Source: Pseudomaricurvus alkylphenolicus | GTDB lineage: Bacteria; Pseudomonadota; Gammaproteobacteria; Pseudomonadales; Cellvibrionaceae | Direction of reading: 5' to 3' | Assembly (NCBI RefSeq): GCF_011683955.1 | Contig: NZ_JAAQPI010000001.1 | Span: 1,054,001 to 1,118,000, forward strand | DNA length: 64,000 nucleotides | Shown here: positions 37,346 to 46,277 of the stretch, one piece after another | Position numbering within the stretch: the stretch's first letter is position 1 | Layout of the letters: each line of letters starts with the position of its first letter | Made by a program: the position numbers and the translations under genes | The notes under the pieces: generated by a model | What the model saw: the letters and a program-made list of their open reading frames with translations, nothing else | Told to the model about the DNA's origin: nothing | The model's database searches: none

Positions 37346-38794
37346 ATGAACAAATTTATGCGCGTACATATTCCGATGGCAATGGTCTTTGCGGCATTGG
37401 CCCTTCCGGGCCAGGCACAGGTACCGCAAGGCCCTCCCGACAATCGCGATGGCAGAATGACGCGAGATGCTCGCGATGCCAACAACGATAATCCGCGCGA
37501 CGGTGATCGACGTGACCGAAACAACAACCGAAATCGAGCGGGCACGGCGGAACAGATTGAGTTGGGACAAATGTTATTCTTTGACAAGGAACTCAGTGGT
37601 AACCGCAATATTTCCTGTGCGACTTGTCATCATCCGTTGACTCACACCGCTGATGCTCTTTCGCTGTCCATCGGTGAAGGCGGACAGGGGCTGGGACAAC
37701 TCCGGGATACAGGCTCCGGCGAGGATGCCGTACATGAGAGAGTTCCCCGCAATTCACCGGCTTTGTTCAACCTGGGGCAGCCCAACCTGCGTCATTTGTT
37801 CCATGATGGGCGTGTGGAGATTGATGGCGAGCAGCCTTCCGGCTTTCTCAGCCCTGCGGGTAACGACCTGCCTCTGGGGCTGAATAATGTGATTGCGGTA
37901 CAGGCGATGTTTCCCGTCACCTCGGGCGTGGAAATGGCTGGTCAGGCCGGCGAAAACGAACTCGCCGACGCTGCGGCTGCGGGAGATCTGGCTGGGTCCG
38001 GTGGTGTTTGGGAGCTGCTGGCAGAGCGGTTGCGTAATATACCCGGTTACTTCGAATTGTTCAGCGCGGCCTATCCCGAGCAGGTGACCAGCCCTGAGGA
38101 CATCGACTTCGTCATGGCCGCCAACGCCATCGCCGCCTTTGAAGAGGACGCCTGGTCGGGGCGTAATTCTCCTTTCGATCAACAGCGACGCGGTGAGGAC
38201 GCCATGAGTGAAGCGGCACTGCGAGGGATGGAGTTGTTTAACGAAAAAGGCTGTAACCGCTGCCACAGTGGCCGTCTGCAAACGGATAACCGCTTTCACG
38301 CCATCGCTATGCCGCAAATTGGTCCGGGCAAAGGTGACAATTCCGAAGGCTACAGTGATGGGCGCGAGGATTTCGGTCGCGAGCGGGTAACCGGTGATCC
38401 CGCTGACCGTTTCCTGTTCCGCACCCCTTCTCTTCGCAATGTGGAGCTGAACGCGCCCTATGGCCACGCCGGGGCTTATGGCACCCTGGAAGCCATGGTT
38501 CGCCACTATATCAATCCGGTGAGTGCATTGCAGAACTACGATCGATCCCAGGCCGTGCTGCCGTCTAGGCCGGATCTGGACGCAATTGACTTTGTGGTGA
38601 TGGACGATCCGCAAAGACTGGCGGCCATCGCTGAGGCGGCACGGGGAGAGCGTCGCTTGAGACCGGCGAGTATGACTGATGAGGAGGTGGCCGATATCGT
38701 CGAATTTCTGAAATCCTTGACGGATCCGGCCGCTGTTGATTTGAGTGGTGATATACCTGCCGCAGTACCCAGTGGATTGCCTGTCTCAGACTAG
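37346..38794 (+). CDS. Di-haem cytochrome c peroxidase (CCP/MauG family)
   Basis: A 482-residue periplasmic protein starting at ATG 37346 after GAAGAGGA, with signal peptide MNKFMRVHIPMAMVFAALAL and cleavage near GQA. Two c-type haem sites are present, CATCHH (about residue 93) and CNRCHS (about 310). Between the signal and the first domain sits an unusually charged, Asn/Arg/Asp-rich stretch of about 45 residues, probably disordered. It would reduce peroxide or act as a MauG-like oxidant. It stands alone between an AraC gene and a large inverted repeat. Confidence 0.92.
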   Translation: MNKFMRVHIPMAMVFAALALPGQAQVPQGPPDNRDGRMTRDARDANNDNPRDGDRRDRNNNRNRAGTAEQIELGQMLFFDKELSGNRNISCATCHHPLTHTADALSLSIGEGGQGLGQLRDTGSGEDAVHERVPRNSPALFNLGQPNLRHLFHDGRVEIDGEQPSGFLSPAGNDLPLGLNNVIAVQAMFPVTSGVEMAGQAGENELADAAAAGDLAGSGGVWELLAERLRNIPGYFELFSAAYPEQVTSPEDIDFVMAANAIAAFEEDAWSGRNSPFDQQRRGEDAMSEAALRGMELFNEKGCNRCHSGRLQTDNRFHAIAMPQIGPGKGDNSEGYSDGREDFGRERVTGDPADRFLFRTPSLRNVELNAPYGHAGAYGTLEAMVRHYINPVSALQNYDRSQAVLPSRPDLDAIDFVVMDDPQRLAAIAEAARGERRLRPASMTDEEVADIVEFLKSLTDPAAVDLSGDIPAAVPSGLPVSD

Positions 38795-38816
38795 AGCGTG
38801 ATATTTACTCTGATGG

Positions 38817-38902
38817 GTAGGGTGGATTAGCAAAGCGTAATCCACCGATTGCCGGGAGAGCAGCAGATTAAAGGTGGATTACGCTTTGCTAATCCACCCT
38901 AC
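38817..38902. repeat. Perfect 30-base inverted repeat, GTAGGGTGGATTA family, copy 1
   Basis: The arms 38817-38846 and 38873-38902 are perfect 30-base complements around a 26-base loop. The element lies between the convergent peroxidase and nhaR genes and could also stop transcription. Related copies occur at 52008-52065 and 55385-55475. Confidence 0.9.
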
Positions 38903-38954
38903 GAATATAGCCCATTCGATACGGACTTGTGACAGTTTGGTTTCCGGATGGTCA

Positions 38955-39869
38955 CTAATTGCTCTTTTCCCTGGCGAAGATCTCCTTCGCCGCATCCACC
39001 AGTAGTTTGACCCCGGGGTGGACCAGCTTACGTTCGGGTGATATCGCATAAAACCGCTCCATCACCTGCTCTGTTCTGCCGATCACAGAGACACCATACT
39101 GTCGGGTCACATGTTGTTCAATAATGCTGGGGGTACAAAAAACACCATAACCGGATTGCCCGAAGTATTTCAGCATCGCACTGTCATCAAATTCGCCCAC
39201 TACCTCAGGATAGATTTGTTGCTGGTCGAACCAGGAATTCAGATTGACCTTTTGATTGGATTTATCCCCACACATTAAGAAAGGTCGTTGATGCAGTGAC
39301 TCGGGGAACCGGTTTCGTAGTTTTCTGGCGGTACGGCCATCGGCGTAAAAGCTCAAGCCGCATTCGCCCAAGGGGTGATTGTAGGCGCGGATGGGAACAT
39401 TCGGGGCCAGTGGGCGATCGGACAGGATCAGGTCCAGCCGGTTCAAGGCCAATTCCGACAGCAGTGAATCGTAGTCGCCTTCGCGGCAAACCAATTTAAT
39501 AGGGCCTTCCAACGTGAAGGCGTTCTTCAAAATATTGACCGCCAACATTTTTGGAATAACATCGGTCACACCGACATTAAATATGAATGGTTGACTGGCG
39601 TCCCGGGAGTTTATGGTCTGCTGAAGCTCCGCACCCAGCGCAAAAATATCTTCAGCGTAGCTGAAGACCAGGTGGCCGGTTTCGTTCATCACCAGGCGTT
39701 TGCCCTTGCGCTCGAATAATTGAACCCCAAGATAATCTTCAAAAACGGAGATCTGACCGCTGATGGTTTGTGGCGAAACGTGCAGGGTTTCCGCAGCTTT
39801 GGCAATGCTGCCTTCTTTCGCTATGGCGTAAAAATAACGAAGGTGATTGTAGTTAAGCTGCTGAACCAT
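38955..39869 (-). CDS. nhaR: LysR-type activator of nhaA
   Basis: A 304-residue LysR-type protein. The N-terminus LNYNHLRYFYAIAKEGSI followed by TLHVSPQTISGQISVFE is characteristic of NhaR, the Na+-responsive activator. It is divergent from nhaA, 137 bases apart, in the position expected for control of that gene. Length and domain order are normal. Confidence 0.92.
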   Translation of the reverse strand: MVQQLNYNHLRYFYAIAKEGSIAKAAETLHVSPQTISGQISVFEDYLGVQLFERKGKRLVMNETGHLVFSYAEDIFALGAELQQTINSRDASQPFIFNVGVTDVIPKMLAVNILKNAFTLEGPIKLVCREGDYDSLLSELALNRLDLILSDRPLAPNVPIRAYNHPLGECGLSFYADGRTARKLRNRFPESLHQRPFLMCGDKSNQKVNLNSWFDQQQIYPEVVGEFDDSAMLKYFGQSGYGVFCTPSIIEQHVTRQYGVSVIGRTEQVMERFYAISPERKLVHPGVKLLVDAAKEIFAREKSN

Positions 39870-40006
39870 GTCGCAATCTCCAGAGTGGTTTTTTCATAAT
39901 ACGTTTTTTTCGATGAATATCTCAATAATAATCGACTTTTATTGATAGGGGGTGGGCGCTAGAGTCTGGGTTCCAGGTACCCTACCGTTGATTATGGAGC
40001 TTTGAG

Positions 40007-41212
40007 GTGACGAAAGCCTTTAGACAAATGGTGCAGCATGACGCTGCCGGTGGCATATTGCTGGTGGCGGCGGCTGTTTTGGCCATTATCATTGCCAATT
40101 CACCCTTGGCCAGCGCCTATGAGCAGTTTCACAACCTTCCGGTTTCCGTGGTGGCCGGTGGGTTTTCTATCGATAAACCCCTCCTGTTGTGGATCAACGA
40201 TGGCCTGATGGCCCTGTTTTTCTTCCTGATTGGCCTGGAGGTCAAACGGGAACTGGTTGATGGCCATTTATCTTCTCGTGACCAGATCATTCTGCCTGCA
40301 ATCGGCGCTTTGGCCGGAGTCATAACACCGGCTATTATCTATACCCTGTTTAACGGCGGAGACCCCGTGACCGCAAGGGGTTGGGCGGTACCGGCAGCAA
40401 CCGATATTGCGTTTGCACTGGGTGTACTGAGTCTGTTTGGTCGCAGGGTACCGATCAGCCTGAAATTGTTTTTGCTGTCGGTTGCTATTTTTGATGACAT
40501 TGCCGCGATCATCATTATTGCCCTCTTCTATTCATCCCAACTTTCAGTGTTGTCTCTGATTGTGGCCTCGGTAGGCCTGGCTCTGCTATTTGCGGCCAAT
40601 CGCCTTGGGGTTCGTTATCAAAGCGTCTATGTGCTGATTGGTATCGTGGTATGGGCATCGGTACTGAAATCCGGTGTCCATGCGACCTTGGCGGGTTTTG
40701 CCGTAGCGCTGCTAGTGCCTCTGAATATCAATAATGAACACGGAGAACCCCTGCTGAAGTCTATGGAGCACGGCCTGCAACCTTGGGTGGCGTTCTTTAT
40801 TCTGCCTTTGTTTGCTTTCAGCAATGCGGGTGTCAGCCTGATTGGCATCAGCATTCAGGAGATGCTTAACCCGGTGTCTGTGGGCATCGCCGTGGGTCTG
40901 TTTGTGGGCAATCAGGTGGGCATATTTGGTGCCTGTTGGCTGGCCATCAAATCCGGCCTTGCCAAGCTCCCCACTGGGTCGAGTTGGATGCAGTTGTATG
41001 GCGTGGCCTCGCTGTGTGGTATCGGCTTTACCATGAGTTTGTTTATTGGCTCACTGGCGTTTGATCAAATGAGTGTTTCTTATCTCAACAGTGTCAAAAT
41101 CGGTGTGCTGTTTGGTTCGATCCTATCTGCGTTACTGGGCAGTTTTATCTTACACAAATCTACAGCAAAGCAGCCTGTTCAGGAGGTCCGCTATGAAATG
41201 GCAAAACCTTAA
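40007..41212 (+). CDS. nhaA: Na+/H+ antiporter NhaA
   Basis: A 401-residue inner-membrane antiporter with 12 predicted helices, exporting Na+ or Li+ for H+ and controlling pH and salt. The ion-site residues fall at exactly the Escherichia coli positions: Asp133 in ATDIAFALG, and Asp163-Asp164 in IFDDIAAI. The start is GTG 40007, preceded by ATGGAGC. The 3' end overlaps the next gene by 20 bases. A marine, sodium-rich setting would agree with nhaR-nhaA here. Confidence 0.96.
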   Translation: MTKAFRQMVQHDAAGGILLVAAAVLAIIIANSPLASAYEQFHNLPVSVVAGGFSIDKPLLLWINDGLMALFFFLIGLEVKRELVDGHLSSRDQIILPAIGALAGVITPAIIYTLFNGGDPVTARGWAVPAATDIAFALGVLSLFGRRVPISLKLFLLSVAIFDDIAAIIIIALFYSSQLSVLSLIVASVGLALLFAANRLGVRYQSVYVLIGIVVWASVLKSGVHATLAGFAVALLVPLNINNEHGEPLLKSMEHGLQPWVAFFILPLFAFSNAGVSLIGISIQEMLNPVSVGIAVGLFVGNQVGIFGACWLAIKSGLAKLPTGSSWMQLYGVASLCGIGFTMSLFIGSLAFDQMSVSYLNSVKIGVLFGSILSALLGSFILHKSTAKQPVQEVRYEMAKP

Positions 41213-41666
41213 ACTGGTCGTATCCTTCGCAGCGCTCACGGCGCTAACCACCCCGGCGCAAGCCACCATTGTTGACAAGCTGCCTCAGGTGAGTTTGAAA
41301 CAGGCGTGCCAGTCACTGTTAGCTGAGCAATCCAATCCGGCACTTGATCGGGAATGTAAACACTATATCAGTGGCTATTTTCGCGGGTTGGCAACTCAAC
41401 AACAGGACGCCGAACAGCAGGGGTTGATAACCTTTGAACGCCAGGAGGACGGCAAAACGTTCGAACAGCGGGCTTTGCAAACCAGAGCCGGTGGCCAACT
41501 TAAGCGGCTGGAAAGAATTGCAGAACGACAGAGCTGCCAGACGGACAGTCATCAGCAGTCCATCCACCTGGGGTACATTGCGGATGACTTGGGTTACACC
41601 GGAGAGCAACGAACATTATTGATTAGTGCATTAAGGGACTATCTGCTGGTAAAAGACATTTGTTGA
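41193..41666 (+). CDS. Small exported protein, Rap1a/Tai-like in part
   Basis: A 157-residue product starting at ATG 41193, with AGGAGGT 5 bases upstream, inside the end of nhaA. It has a signal peptide (MKWQNLKLVVSFAALTALTTPAQA). The segment LKQACQSLLAE...CKHYISGYFRGL, with two cysteines, weakly resembles the Rap1a/Tai immunity fold; two further cysteines are near the C-terminus. Nothing nearby suggests type VI secretion, so an immunity role is doubtful. It is translationally coupled to nhaA. Confidence 0.72.
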   Translation: MKWQNLKLVVSFAALTALTTPAQATIVDKLPQVSLKQACQSLLAEQSNPALDRECKHYISGYFRGLATQQQDAEQQGLITFERQEDGKTFEQRALQTRAGGQLKRLERIAERQSCQTDSHQQSIHLGYIADDLGYTGEQRTLLISALRDYLLVKDIC

Positions 41667-41677
41667 GAGGTAATACC

Positions 41678-42034
41678 ATGAAGTGGGATATTTATTTTCG
41701 AAACATGAACGGCGGTGGAGACACTATTGGTTACATTGACCGCCGCTTCTCGTTCACTTTTTCGCGGCTGCGTCATTATATCGACAGCGCCGCTATTACC
41801 CTGACGGATCTGAATGGACCCAAGGCGGGCGTCGACAAGCAATGCAAGGTCGTGATTAAACCGCTTGGACTTAAACCAATCGTGGTAACCGAAAAGCGGG
41901 ATACTCTGGTGGTGGCTATAGATCGTGCCATTACCCGAGCCGGCCAATGCCTCAGTCGTCGACTAAAACGTCGACAAGTGCTGGCCAGAAAACTGCCGGC
42001 AGAGCAGGAGTTGGGGTTGGTTGAGAACCTCTAG
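41678..42034 (+). CDS. HPF/RaiA-like ribosome-associated protein
   Basis: A 118-residue protein starting at ATG 41678 after GAGAGG. The fold pattern of two strands and a helix with the long basic C-terminal helix (AIDRAITRAGQCLSRRLKRRQ) resembles the hibernation-promoting factor family. It is shorter in its first part and has a distinctive N-terminus (MKWDIYFRNMNGGG). It lies 11 bases after the small exported protein and 11 before the CBS gene. Together with NhaA this suggests a stress or stationary-phase operon. Confidence 0.7.
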   Translation: MKWDIYFRNMNGGGDTIGYIDRRFSFTFSRLRHYIDSAAITLTDLNGPKAGVDKQCKVVIKPLGLKPIVVTEKRDTLVVAIDRAITRAGQCLSRRLKRRQVLARKLPAEQELGLVENL

Positions 42035-42045
42035 CGCCATACCCC

Positions 42046-42681
42046 ATGTTTTCAGTTTTTAGTCCACGTGGTCGTCTCTTCTCTGGTGCATTGGAGGAGC
42101 TGCGACGCGTGGAGAAGCTCTCCGCCAATGCTCAATTGCGGCGCAACGCCGACAATGCTGTGTCCGATCAAGTTGCAGATGACCGCTCTCTCGCTCAGGT
42201 GTCGCAGGCAGCTGTAGACCGTTACAAGGCGATGTTGAGTGATCGGGGGCAACCCGAGCCAGTGTGTCATGTCCACCAGATCATGACCCGACCGGTGGAA
42301 ACATTGGCGGCTCACTGGACATTGCATCGGGCCAGAGAGCAGTTTCAATCCCATCCCTACGAGGTCTTTCCTATCGTAGATGCCTGTAGTCGACTTTGCG
42401 GTGCGCTGTCGCGGCTGCACTACTACGAGCTGCTTGCCGCCGAAGACTTCACCAGGCACCGGTTTGGCTGCACGCTTGATCACCTCCTGTTGACGTCAGA
42501 CCACCGAACCTATGCGGTAGACCCTGTTACGGATGTCCGCAGGCTGGCGACGCTCCTGCTCGAAGAAGAGCTCTATTCAATGCCGGTCGTACAGGACTCT
42601 GGGGTAGTTATCGGGATTGTTTCCCGCAGTGATGTGTTGCGCTGTGTGACCGCAAATCCACCACTGTCCCTGTGGTGTTGA
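42046..42681 (+). CDS. CBS-domain-pair protein
   Basis: A 211-residue cytoplasmic protein. A pair of CBS domains occupies about residues 77-135 (VHQIMTRPVETLAAHW, FPIVDACSRLCGALSR) and 145-205 (LLEEELYSMPVVQDSGVVIGIVSRSDVL). The first 75 residues are helical and of unknown function. CBS pairs bind adenine nucleotides. It ends 20 bases from the converging sbtA gene and is the last gene of the nhaA operon. An influence on NhaA or SbtA is possible but unsupported. Confidence 0.85.
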   Translation: MFSVFSPRGRLFSGALEELRRVEKLSANAQLRRNADNAVSDQVADDRSLAQVSQAAVDRYKAMLSDRGQPEPVCHVHQIMTRPVETLAAHWTLHRAREQFQSHPYEVFPIVDACSRLCGALSRLHYYELLAAEDFTRHRFGCTLDHLLLTSDHRTYAVDPVTDVRRLATLLLEEELYSMPVVQDSGVVIGIVSRSDVLRCVTANPPLSLWC

Positions 42682-42701
42682 GTTGCTTGTATCGAATTGC
42701 G

Positions 42702-43637
42702 TCAGCCGGCGATTAGCTCTGTCAGCACCGTAAAGGTGGGGATGCCAATCAGGACGTTAAACGGAAAGGTGATTCCCAGTGAGGCACTGATCGAGAGACT
42801 GTGGTTGGCTTGGGGCAGAGCAACCTGCATGGCAGCGGGTACGGCAATGTAAGACGCACTGGCGCCGAGTACCGACAGCAGGATGGCTCCTCCAGAGGAG
42901 AGACCGATCATCAGTCCCAGCAGGCAACCTGCCAGTCCACCTGCCAGGGGCATAGCCACGCCGAAGGCCAGCATAAAGCTCCCCAGACGCTTGATTTCAT
43001 CAATTCGCTGGGCTGCCATCATACCCATCTTCAGCAGGAACAGCGCCAGAACCCCGTTAAAGAGATCAAAGAAAAAAGGTGTTACCCGTTCAATGCGCTC
43101 ACCGGCCATAAAGCCGACAAGCAACCCGCCTACCATCAATACCATGCCCTGGTTGCAGAACACTTCGTGGACCACTTCGCCGGTATTTTGCTTGTCATCC
43201 GCTTTGTTCCTGGCAAGGGCGATGCCCACGGCGATTGCCGGCATTTCCAGTAACACCACAAACAAGGGAATATAAGCCTCATAGTGAATATCCTGTGCTT
43301 CCAGAAAGGCGACCGCCACGGCATAAGTCCCCACACTGACCGAACCGTAGTGGGCCGCAATGGAGGCGGCATCATAGCGTTTGAGCCCACCGATAAAATA
43401 CAGAATCGGAAACGCAATCAGAGGCAGCAACACTCCTAACAGTAGAACGTAGGCTGATTGGCTGATCAGCGCCCAGGAGGCGTGTTGCGCCAGCGCGACT
43501 CCACCTTTGAGGCCAATGGCCAGCATCAAAAACAAAATCAGGGACTGATACAACCCCTTCGGAAACTGGATATTGGCGCGAATCAGAGTGGCGATCACGC
43601 CGAGAATAAAGAAGGCAATACCGACATCGAGACTCAT
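42702..43637 (-). CDS. sbtA: Sodium-dependent bicarbonate transporter, SbtA-like
   Basis: A 311-residue inner-membrane protein with about 10 helices, of the SbtA family of Na+/HCO3- symporters. Typical segments are KGLYQSLILFLMLAIGLKGG, YGSVSVGTYAVAVAFLE and GASASYIAVPAAMQVALPQA. The usual PII-like partner SbtB is not adjacent. It lies 6 bases after a tiny membrane-protein gene, and both are divergent from a CbbR/CmpR-like LysR gene, the arrangement expected for inducible bicarbonate uptake. In a heterotroph this would feed carboxylation reactions rather than autotrophy. Confidence 0.9.
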   Translation of the reverse strand: MSLDVGIAFFILGVIATLIRANIQFPKGLYQSLILFLMLAIGLKGGVALAQHASWALISQSAYVLLLGVLLPLIAFPILYFIGGLKRYDAASIAAHYGSVSVGTYAVAVAFLEAQDIHYEAYIPLFVVLLEMPAIAVGIALARNKADDKQNTGEVVHEVFCNQGMVLMVGGLLVGFMAGERIERVTPFFFDLFNGVLALFLLKMGMMAAQRIDEIKRLGSFMLAFGVAMPLAGGLAGCLLGLMIGLSSGGAILLSVLGASASYIAVPAAMQVALPQANHSLSISASLGITFPFNVLIGIPTFTVLTELIAG

Positions 43638-43643
43638 GTCGGT

Positions 43644-43856
43644 TCAGTCCCGCGGCTTGATTTCAATAGCGATGGGCAACAGCTGCCCCTGATCTTCTGT
43701 GGCAGCCCCGGGGCGGTTCAGCAGGCTCAGAACAATGATCGCCAGCCCCAATGCCGCCAGGCTAATGCCCACCGATGCCTTGCCGAGAATGGCAAGACCC
43801 AGCCCGATCAGTACCACACCAACGAATAGACTAAATGCAAATTGCCTGGTATTCAT
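43644..43856 (-). CDS. Small two-helix membrane protein upstream of sbtA
   Basis: A 70-residue product with two hydrophobic helices (about 6-30 and 32-46) and a short polar tail. No family was recognised. It stands 6 bases before sbtA on the same strand and is first in the operon, so it is probably co-expressed and could be an accessory subunit. The regular placement and clean hydrophobic pattern support a real gene. Confidence 0.65.
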   Translation of the reverse strand: MNTRQFAFSLFVGVVLIGLGLAILGKASVGISLAALGLAIIVLSLLNRPGAATEDQGQLLPIAIEIKPRD

Positions 43857-43944
43857 AATAAGGTCGCCTCCAGATTTGTCGATTTTCGGGTGGCCATTCT
43901 GAGCGATATCAAATATAGTTAAAAATAGATATTGTTTAATTTTA

Positions 43945-43964
43945 ATATAGATAATTATCTATAT
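43945..43964. promoter_or_regulatory. Perfect 20-base palindrome between sbtA operon and its LysR gene
   Basis: The 20 bases centred at 43954/43955 (ATATAGATAATTATCTATAT) form a perfect dyad in an AT-rich gap between the sbtA operon and the divergent LysR gene, 17 bases before the LysR start. This is a strong candidate operator for the LysR protein. Confidence 0.6.
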
Positions 43965-43981
43965 CATGATTGATAAATAGT

Positions 43982-44935
43982 ATGAAATCTCGTTTACACG
44001 CACATGTGGGTACCCTACGCCAACTGGAAATATTGCTGGCGGTACACGACCAGGGCAGCATCAACCGTGCGGCGAAGGCGCTCTATCTGACGCAGCCCAC
44101 CGTTTCCATGCAGATGAAGAAGCTGTCAGAAGCCATCGGTATGCCTCTCTACAATATCTCCCATCGGCAACTGGTCTTTACCGACGAAGGCCTGGAGCTG
44201 GTGAAAACCGCTGTCGAAGTATTGGACAGCTTTGATCGGCTGGATAGGTCACTGAACAGTATGCGTGAGCTGCAGTCCGGCACATTGCGGCTGGCGGTGG
44301 TCAATACTTCGCAGTATTTTATTCCGCACTTGTTGGGACCGTTCTGCGAGCGTTATCCGGGAATTGATATCCAGCTGAAGGTGGGCAATCGCCAGCAAAC
44401 TGTGGAGCGTCTGAAGCAGGGGGTTGAAGACTTCTTTGTGTTCAGTCATCCACCCCAGGATATGGATACGGAAACTATCGAGTTTGTTGATAACCCTCTG
44501 GTGGCCATCGCGCCGGAAGACCACCCCCTGGCTAAACGCAAGCGGCTCAAGATCACCGATTTGCTTGACGAGCCCTTCCTGATGCGCGAGCAGGGGTCGG
44601 GCACCCGGCACGCGATTGAGGAGTTCATGCGCCGGCACAAGGTACAGTTGAATATCAAGATGACCATTGATAGTAACGAAGCCATCAAACACTCGGTCAT
44701 GTCCAAGTTGGGGATTTCCATTCTCTCGGCTCATACTTTGACCTATGGGGGACAATCCGGGCTGGTCAAGCTGCCGGTTAAGGAATTACCGATTGATTCT
44801 CACTGGTTCTTTGTTTGGGCGAAATCCAAGCGCCGAACGGTCATCGCGTCGGAGTTTTTGAGCTATGTCGAAGAGGAGGGTAAAGATGTCTTGCAGGCAG
44901 AGTTGGCCAAGCATCTCAATTCGCCCAAGGCGTAG
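43982..44935 (+). CDS. LysR-type regulator, CbbR/CmpR-like
   Basis: A 317-residue LysR-type protein. The start at ATG 43982 (MKSRLHAHVG) is preferred to an in-frame TTG at 43970. The DNA-binding part (LRQLEILLAVHDQGSINRAAKALYL, split here for brevity, then TQPTVSMQMKKL) and the effector-domain segment LREQGSGT-like MREQGSGTRHAIE are typical of regulators of CO2 fixation and bicarbonate uptake. It is divergent from the sbtA operon. A role as bicarbonate- or CO2-responsive activator of sbtA is inferred. Confidence 0.88.
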   Translation: MKSRLHAHVGTLRQLEILLAVHDQGSINRAAKALYLTQPTVSMQMKKLSEAIGMPLYNISHRQLVFTDEGLELVKTAVEVLDSFDRLDRSLNSMRELQSGTLRLAVVNTSQYFIPHLLGPFCERYPGIDIQLKVGNRQQTVERLKQGVEDFFVFSHPPQDMDTETIEFVDNPLVAIAPEDHPLAKRKRLKITDLLDEPFLMREQGSGTRHAIEEFMRRHKVQLNIKMTIDSNEAIKHSVMSKLGISILSAHTLTYGGQSGLVKLPVKELPIDSHWFFVWAKSKRRTVIASEFLSYVEEEGKDVLQAELAKHLNSPKA

Positions 44936-45035
44936 TTTTCTGGCAAAGGATTCTCCTATTGTGGGGCAGGCGCGCCTGGCGCCTATAATGCGCTTCAAAT
45001 CCGAGTTGGCATTCATCCTGAGGAGGGAGTGGAGG

Positions 45036-46262
45036 ATGGCGGCAAGAATATTGATTCTTGTGGCAGGTTTACTGGCCACTACATTGTGCCGGGCGGCACC
45101 GAGTACGGCTGTGGAGTCTCTCATCACAGACCGTTTGCGGTTGATGCAGGCGGTTGCGGCTTATAAATGGCAACGCAATCTTCCCGTAGAAGATCTGGCG
45201 CGAGAAGAGAGAGTTCTACAAGCTGCCGTGCATCAAGGCCTCGTACACGGCATAACCGTCGCCAGTAGTGAGGCGTTCTTTCGTGCTCAGATCGGAGCCG
45301 CCAAGGAGGTTCAGAACTATTGGTTCAAGCGCTGGCAGCAGGGCGAAACGTTGCCCGACGCTGTTCCTGATCTGGTCAATGTGGTTCGACCGCAGCTGCT
45401 GACATTGGGCACGGCGCTGATAACAGAGCTTGGGCGCATTCAAGAGACAGGTCAACTCAGTGATATTGCAACCCTAACTGTTAAGGGGCTCTCTCAGCAA
45501 AGTAGTAAAAAGATCTCTCAGGCTCTGCAAGAGATTGATTTTTACCCTGATCGTTTTACTCAAATTCTCGACAGTGATCTGTTGCGTGTGGGCACCACAG
45601 GTGACTATCCACCCTTCTCCTATCGTCCGCAGGGCGAGTCGGAATATAGCGGAATGGATATTGAAATGGCTAGGGATCTCGCCCAGGCGTTGGGTGTGAA
45701 GTTGCTTTTAGTTCCTACCAGCTGGCCCGACCTGACCGCAGATCTGCAGGCGGGCAAATACGATATTGCCATGAGTGGTGTTTCTCGAATTCTTCCGCGT
45801 CAACGACTGGGCTTTTTCTCCCGGCCTTATCACATAGGTGGTAAAACGGCCATCAGCCGCTGCACAGATGCGAAACGCTTTTCCAGTCTTACCAAGATTG
45901 ATAAGCCCGGAGTGCGGGTGATCGTGAATCCGGGCGGTACCAACGAGCGTTTTGTCGATACACAGATCAAACAAGCCAGCAAGTTGCTGCACCCGGATAA
46001 CCGCACCATCTTCGCGCGGATAATAAGCGGAGAGGCGGATGTCATGGTCACCGACCGCATCGAAGCGCAGCTGCAGGCGCACAAACACCCGGAGCTTTGC
46101 CTGCCGGTGGCCTCTACGCTTACCTACCAGCAAAAAGCCTATTTAATGCAGCCGGATATTCGACTTAAGGAATTTGTTGATACTTGGCTCGAATTGCGAT
46201 TGGGAGAGGGGCTGGTAGCCAAGCGTTTAAGCGAGTTCTGTTCCGCTTGTGCATTAGAGTAA
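45036..46262 (+). CDS. Periplasmic chorismate mutase-cyclohexadienyl dehydratase fusion
   Basis: A 408-residue exported bifunctional protein starting at ATG 45036. After a signal peptide (about 1-20) comes a secreted AroQ-type chorismate mutase domain (about 23-140). Arg33, Lys44 and Arg56 show the spacing of the active-site Arg49, Lys60 and Arg72 I recall for Mycobacterium tuberculosis Rv1885c; the Glu109 position is Gln93. The C-terminal part (about 180-408) is a cyclohexadienyl dehydratase (PheC-like), built on a solute-binding fold, with GTTGDYPPFSYR, GVSRILPRQRLGFFSRPY and VNPGGTNERF. Together they would turn chorismate into prephenate and then phenylpyruvate in the periplasm. A plain ABC binding protein is the main alternative for the C-terminal half. 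Confidence 0.87.
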   Translation: MAARILILVAGLLATTLCRAAPSTAVESLITDRLRLMQAVAAYKWQRNLPVEDLAREERVLQAAVHQGLVHGITVASSEAFFRAQIGAAKEVQNYWFKRWQQGETLPDAVPDLVNVVRPQLLTLGTALITELGRIQETGQLSDIATLTVKGLSQQSSKKISQALQEIDFYPDRFTQILDSDLLRVGTTGDYPPFSYRPQGESEYSGMDIEMARDLAQALGVKLLLVPTSWPDLTADLQAGKYDIAMSGVSRILPRQRLGFFSRPYHIGGKTAISRCTDAKRFSSLTKIDKPGVRVIVNPGGTNERFVDTQIKQASKLLHPDNRTIFARIISGEADVMVTDRIEAQLQAHKHPELCLPVASTLTYQQKAYLMQPDIRLKEFVDTWLELRLGEGLVAKRLSEFCSACALE

Positions 46263-46277
46263 CAGGCAGGAACGAGC

